The position numbers were made by a program, and so were the translations under genes. From Chloroflexota bacterium (lineage in GTDB: Bacteria; Chloroflexota; Limnocylindria; QHBO01): a DNA stretch of 6,771 bases. Position 1 is the stretch's first letter. The number at the start of each line of letters is the position of its first letter. The notes below the pieces were generated by a model. That model ran no database searches and was not told the origin of the DNA. It worked only from the letters and a program-made list of their open reading frames with translations. The stretch covers positions 1-6,771 of the forward strand of contig VBJP01000135.1 in assembly GCA_005880165.1 (NCBI GenBank), given 5' to 3'. Positions 5,119 to 6,771 of the stretch are shown one piece after another.

Positions 5119-5853
5119 TTAGGTGCCGCGGGCCATCCGCATCCCGCACTTGGGGCAGTAGAAGGCGCTGGCGCTCTGCGACTCGAATCCGCAGTGCGCG
5201 CAGGCCAGGCCGCCGGAGGGTCCGGCCACAGGCGTGATCCGAGCGTGATCCGCGGTTCCCAGGCTGTAGCCGGAAGCGAGCACCTGCTGATATAGCGAGC
5301 TGAGCAGGCGTTGACCGATGCGCTCGGTATCGCCCCGCTGGCCCTTGCCTCCCCAGCCCACCACCGCGCGAACGATGAGCTCGCCGGATAGCTCGTCGAA
5401 GTGGCTGGCGAGGCCACCCACCACCGCGTGGTAATCGGGGTAGCCGCTGGTGTCGGTCTCCCCGTGCAGCAGGCCGGAGAAGAAGGTGTCCACGGTCATG
5501 TCTAGCGCATCGGTCATCTCGAGCACGTAGAGCGCATGACGGGCGATGGGGCCCAGGTCGCGGCGGGCCAACACCCATTGCTGCATCTCGTTGAAGCGCT
5601 CGACCGCCGGTGTGGCGTCGCTGTACTCCAGGGGCAGCGGCTCGATGATCTCGATGGGCGTGTCGGAGAGGGGTTCGACGATCTGCGGGAGCATCTTGAA
5701 AACTCCCGGATCGGTGCCCATGCGGAGGCCGTCGCTGCTGCGGGCCATGTAGGCCAGCTTCAGCGCGTACTGCTGACCGGTCACCTCCTCGACCATCGGC
5801 GTCGGCGGTGGGGGCGGTGGCGGCTCAGCCTTCTTGCGTTTCAGGAACGACAT
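5119..5853 (-). CDS. uncharacterised protein with polyproline N-terminus and C-terminal zinc ribbon, 244 aa
   Basis: I do not recognise this family. The N-terminus is short and basic (SFLKRKK, residues 2-8), followed by seven consecutive prolines (P11-P17), a stretch expected to stall ribosomes without EF-P. Residues about 20-195 look like a soluble, mostly helical domain with acidic patches and no membrane segment. It contains an IEIIEPLPLEY stretch at 67-77 and a WGGKGQRGD loop at 167-175. The C-terminus (C218/C221, C233/C236) is a zinc ribbon of the form CxxCG-x(10)-CPKCG, ending MARGT. The ATG at 5853 has only a weak AAGG upstream, and an extended -10 promoter lies about 30 bases before it. 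It precedes the CpaE-like gene on the same strand with a 125-base structured gap, so the two are probably cotranscribed. A role as partner of that ATPase is a guess from position only. Confidence 0.85.
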   Translation of the reverse strand: MSFLKRKKAEPPPPPPPTPMVEEVTGQQYALKLAYMARSSDGLRMGTDPGVFKMLPQIVEPLSDTPIEIIEPLPLEYSDATPAVERFNEMQQWVLARRDLGPIARHALYVLEMTDALDMTVDTFFSGLLHGETDTSGYPDYHAVVGGLASHFDELSGELIVRAVVGWGGKGQRGDTERIGQRLLSSLYQQVLASGYSLGTADHARITPVAGPSGGLACAHCGFESQSASAFYCPKCGMRMARGT

Positions 5854-5883
5854 GCGCGCGGACCTTGCTTCGAAGCGACGCGG

Positions 5884-5892
5884 ATTCTAGCA
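5884..5892 (-). promoter_or_regulatory. extended -10 promoter for the 244-residue zinc-ribbon gene
   Basis: The minus strand reads TGCTAGAAT, matching the extended -10 form TGnTATAAT at all but one defined base. It would start transcription near 5877, about 24 bases before the ATG at 5853. No TTGACA-like -35 is present at 16-19 bases, which is tolerated by extended -10 promoters. It is the most AT-rich spot in the valS downstream gap and would let the downstream genes be expressed independently of valS. Confidence 0.55.
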
Positions 5893-5929
5893 GCCGCCCG
5901 TCGAGCGGCCCGACCGAGGCCCATCTGCA

Positions 5930-6771
5930 TCAGCCGCCCAGCTGGCGCAGCTCCCCCTCGAGCACGCGCAGTCGAGTCCGCTCCCGGTCGACGACCTCCG
6001 CCGGCGCCTTGCTGGTGAAATCGCTGTTGGCGAGCAGGGCCCTGAGGCGAGTAAGGGACTGCTCGATGCGTTCTTTCTCATGCTGACGTTGCTGCGTCAC
6101 CGCGCCAGCCGCCTCGTCGGATCGCAGCCACGCTGGACCAAACGGGGTCGCCATGGCGCCATCCGCAGGAGGGGTCATGGAACCAGTCGCGTGGATGGTG
6201 AAGGGCTGCACGCGCGCCAGCGCTTCGACGTATCGCCTCGCCCGTTCCGCGCGATCGCCGTCCTCGGACCCTTCGGCCAGGAGTTCGAGCGGCACTTGCT
6301 GCCCGGCCGCCAAGCCGGACTCCAGGCGGGCGTTACGGATGGACCGAATGAGCTCCGCAAGGGCGCTGAACTCGGCTTCCGCGTCCGGGTTGCGCGCGCC
6401 CGGTTCGGGCCAGTGCGCGGTCATCAGCAGCTGGTCGTCTCCCGTCACGACACCATCGGTGGCGTGCAACGACTCCCAGATCGCCTCCGTGATGAACGGC
6501 ATGATAGGGTGCAGTAGTCGCAGCATGTCCGCCAGCGTGCCGGCCGCGCGCCGCCAGACACGCGTCCGATCGCCGGCCGTCGCTCCCTCGCGGCGCAGCT
6601 CGACCTTCGCCATTTCGAGGAACCAGTCACAGAAGTCGTTCCACGCGAAGTCGTAGGTGGCGGCCACGTAGGCGCCCAGGTCCAGGCCATCGAGCGCCGC
6701 GGTCGCGCGCTCGATCGTCGCTGCGCGCCGCGAGTCGATCCAGCGTTCGGCCAGGGACGCCTCGCCCGAGG
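5930..6771 (-). CDS. valS: valyl-tRNA synthetase, C-terminal 279 residues; cut by the window edge
   Basis: ValRS charges tRNA-Val in the cytoplasm. The frame is open from the right edge to the TGA at 5930-5932; the catalytic and editing domains lie beyond the window. Numbering from the first whole codon (6767-6769), the fragment shows LAERWIDSR (6-14), the junction into the anticodon-binding domain, then the highly typical YDFAWNDFCDWFLE (39-52) and LLHPIMPFITEAIW (85-98). The C-terminal tRNA-binding coiled coil lies at about 226-279, with NSDFTSKAPAEVVDRER (248-264), a ValRS hallmark. The end of the protein is intact and of normal form. A 76-base gap follows before the next gene, containing a weak GC hairpin (5893-5897 with 5905-5909) without a U-tail and an extended -10 promoter. 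folC, often next to valS in other bacteria, is not here. Confidence 0.97.
   Translation of the reverse strand, partial: SGEASLAERWIDSRRAATIERATAALDGLDLGAYVAATYDFAWNDFCDWFLEMAKVELRREGATAGDRTRVWRRAAGTLADMLRLLHPIMPFITEAIWESLHATDGVVTGDDQLLMTAHWPEPGARNPDAEAEFSALAELIRSIRNARLESGLAAGQQVPLELLAEGSEDGDRAERARRYVEALARVQPFTIHATGSMTPPADGAMATPFGPAWLRSDEAAGAVTQQRQHEKERIEQSLTRLRALLANSDFTSKAPAEVVDRERTRLRVLEGELRQLGG

Noticed and set aside
4061..5122. Plus-strand open frame of 353 codons
   Set aside because: Antisense to the MinD-family ATPase, whose Walker motifs are intact; no domain is visible in this frame.
4994..5578. N-terminal extension of the ATPase frame by 195 codons
   Set aside because: It overlaps the 244-residue gene out of frame, has an Arg/Pro-rich composition unlike a real domain, and the ATG at 4993 has its own Shine-Dalgarno and family-like N-terminus.
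5893..5909. Intrinsic terminator after valS
   Set aside because: The stem is only 5 bases and no U-run follows; the same gap also holds a better-supported promoter.

Overview
This is a high-GC bacterial window (by eye about two thirds G+C) with seven protein-coding genes and little intergenic space. Two genes run off the edges: an FtsW/RodA-type flippase/polymerase at the left and the C-terminus of valyl-tRNA synthetase at the right. The actinobacterial-style pairing of a DUF3662+FHA protein (FhaA type), a membrane-anchored FHA protein (FhaB type) and a SEDS protein suggests Actinomycetota or a Chloroflexota-like lineage (for example Limnocylindria or Dormibacterota relatives). The sequence alone does not settle which. 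No mobile elements, tRNA, rRNA or CRISPR were seen.

Layout. Positions 1-1829 (minus strand) hold a tight operon in the order fhaA-like, fhaB-like, FtsW/RodA. The first junction is a 4-base ATGA overlap and the second a 3-base gap. This is the order of the mycobacterial fhaA-fhaB-pstP-rodA locus with the phosphatase gene pstP absent. Positions 1830-2006 are a divergent promoter region containing nested inverted repeats. Positions 2007-3398 (plus strand) encode an unrecognised 463-residue protein with zinc-binding cysteine clusters at both ends and a long acidic Glu/Pro/Val/Ala repeat region between them.

Positions 3410-5853 (minus strand) read, in transcription order: an unrecognised 244-residue protein with a heptaproline tract and a C-terminal zinc ribbon; a structured 125-base leader; a CpaE/TadZ-like MinD-family ATPase with a degenerate receiver domain; and a small FmdB-type zinc-ribbon protein. 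The valS 3' end lies upstream of this group, and an extended -10 promoter sits in the gap after valS.

The FHA/SEDS operon probably serves phospho-Thr-regulated cell-wall synthesis. The second half looks like a small group of uncharacterised zinc-ribbon proteins around a ParA/MinD-type positioning ATPase. The most interesting signal is the leader of the ATPase gene. A 9-base element there is perfectly complementary to the Shine-Dalgarno region and can alternatively pair with a nearer partner, and an additional hairpin abuts the ribosome binding site. This is riboswitch-like or attenuator-like logic, inferred here by eye only.
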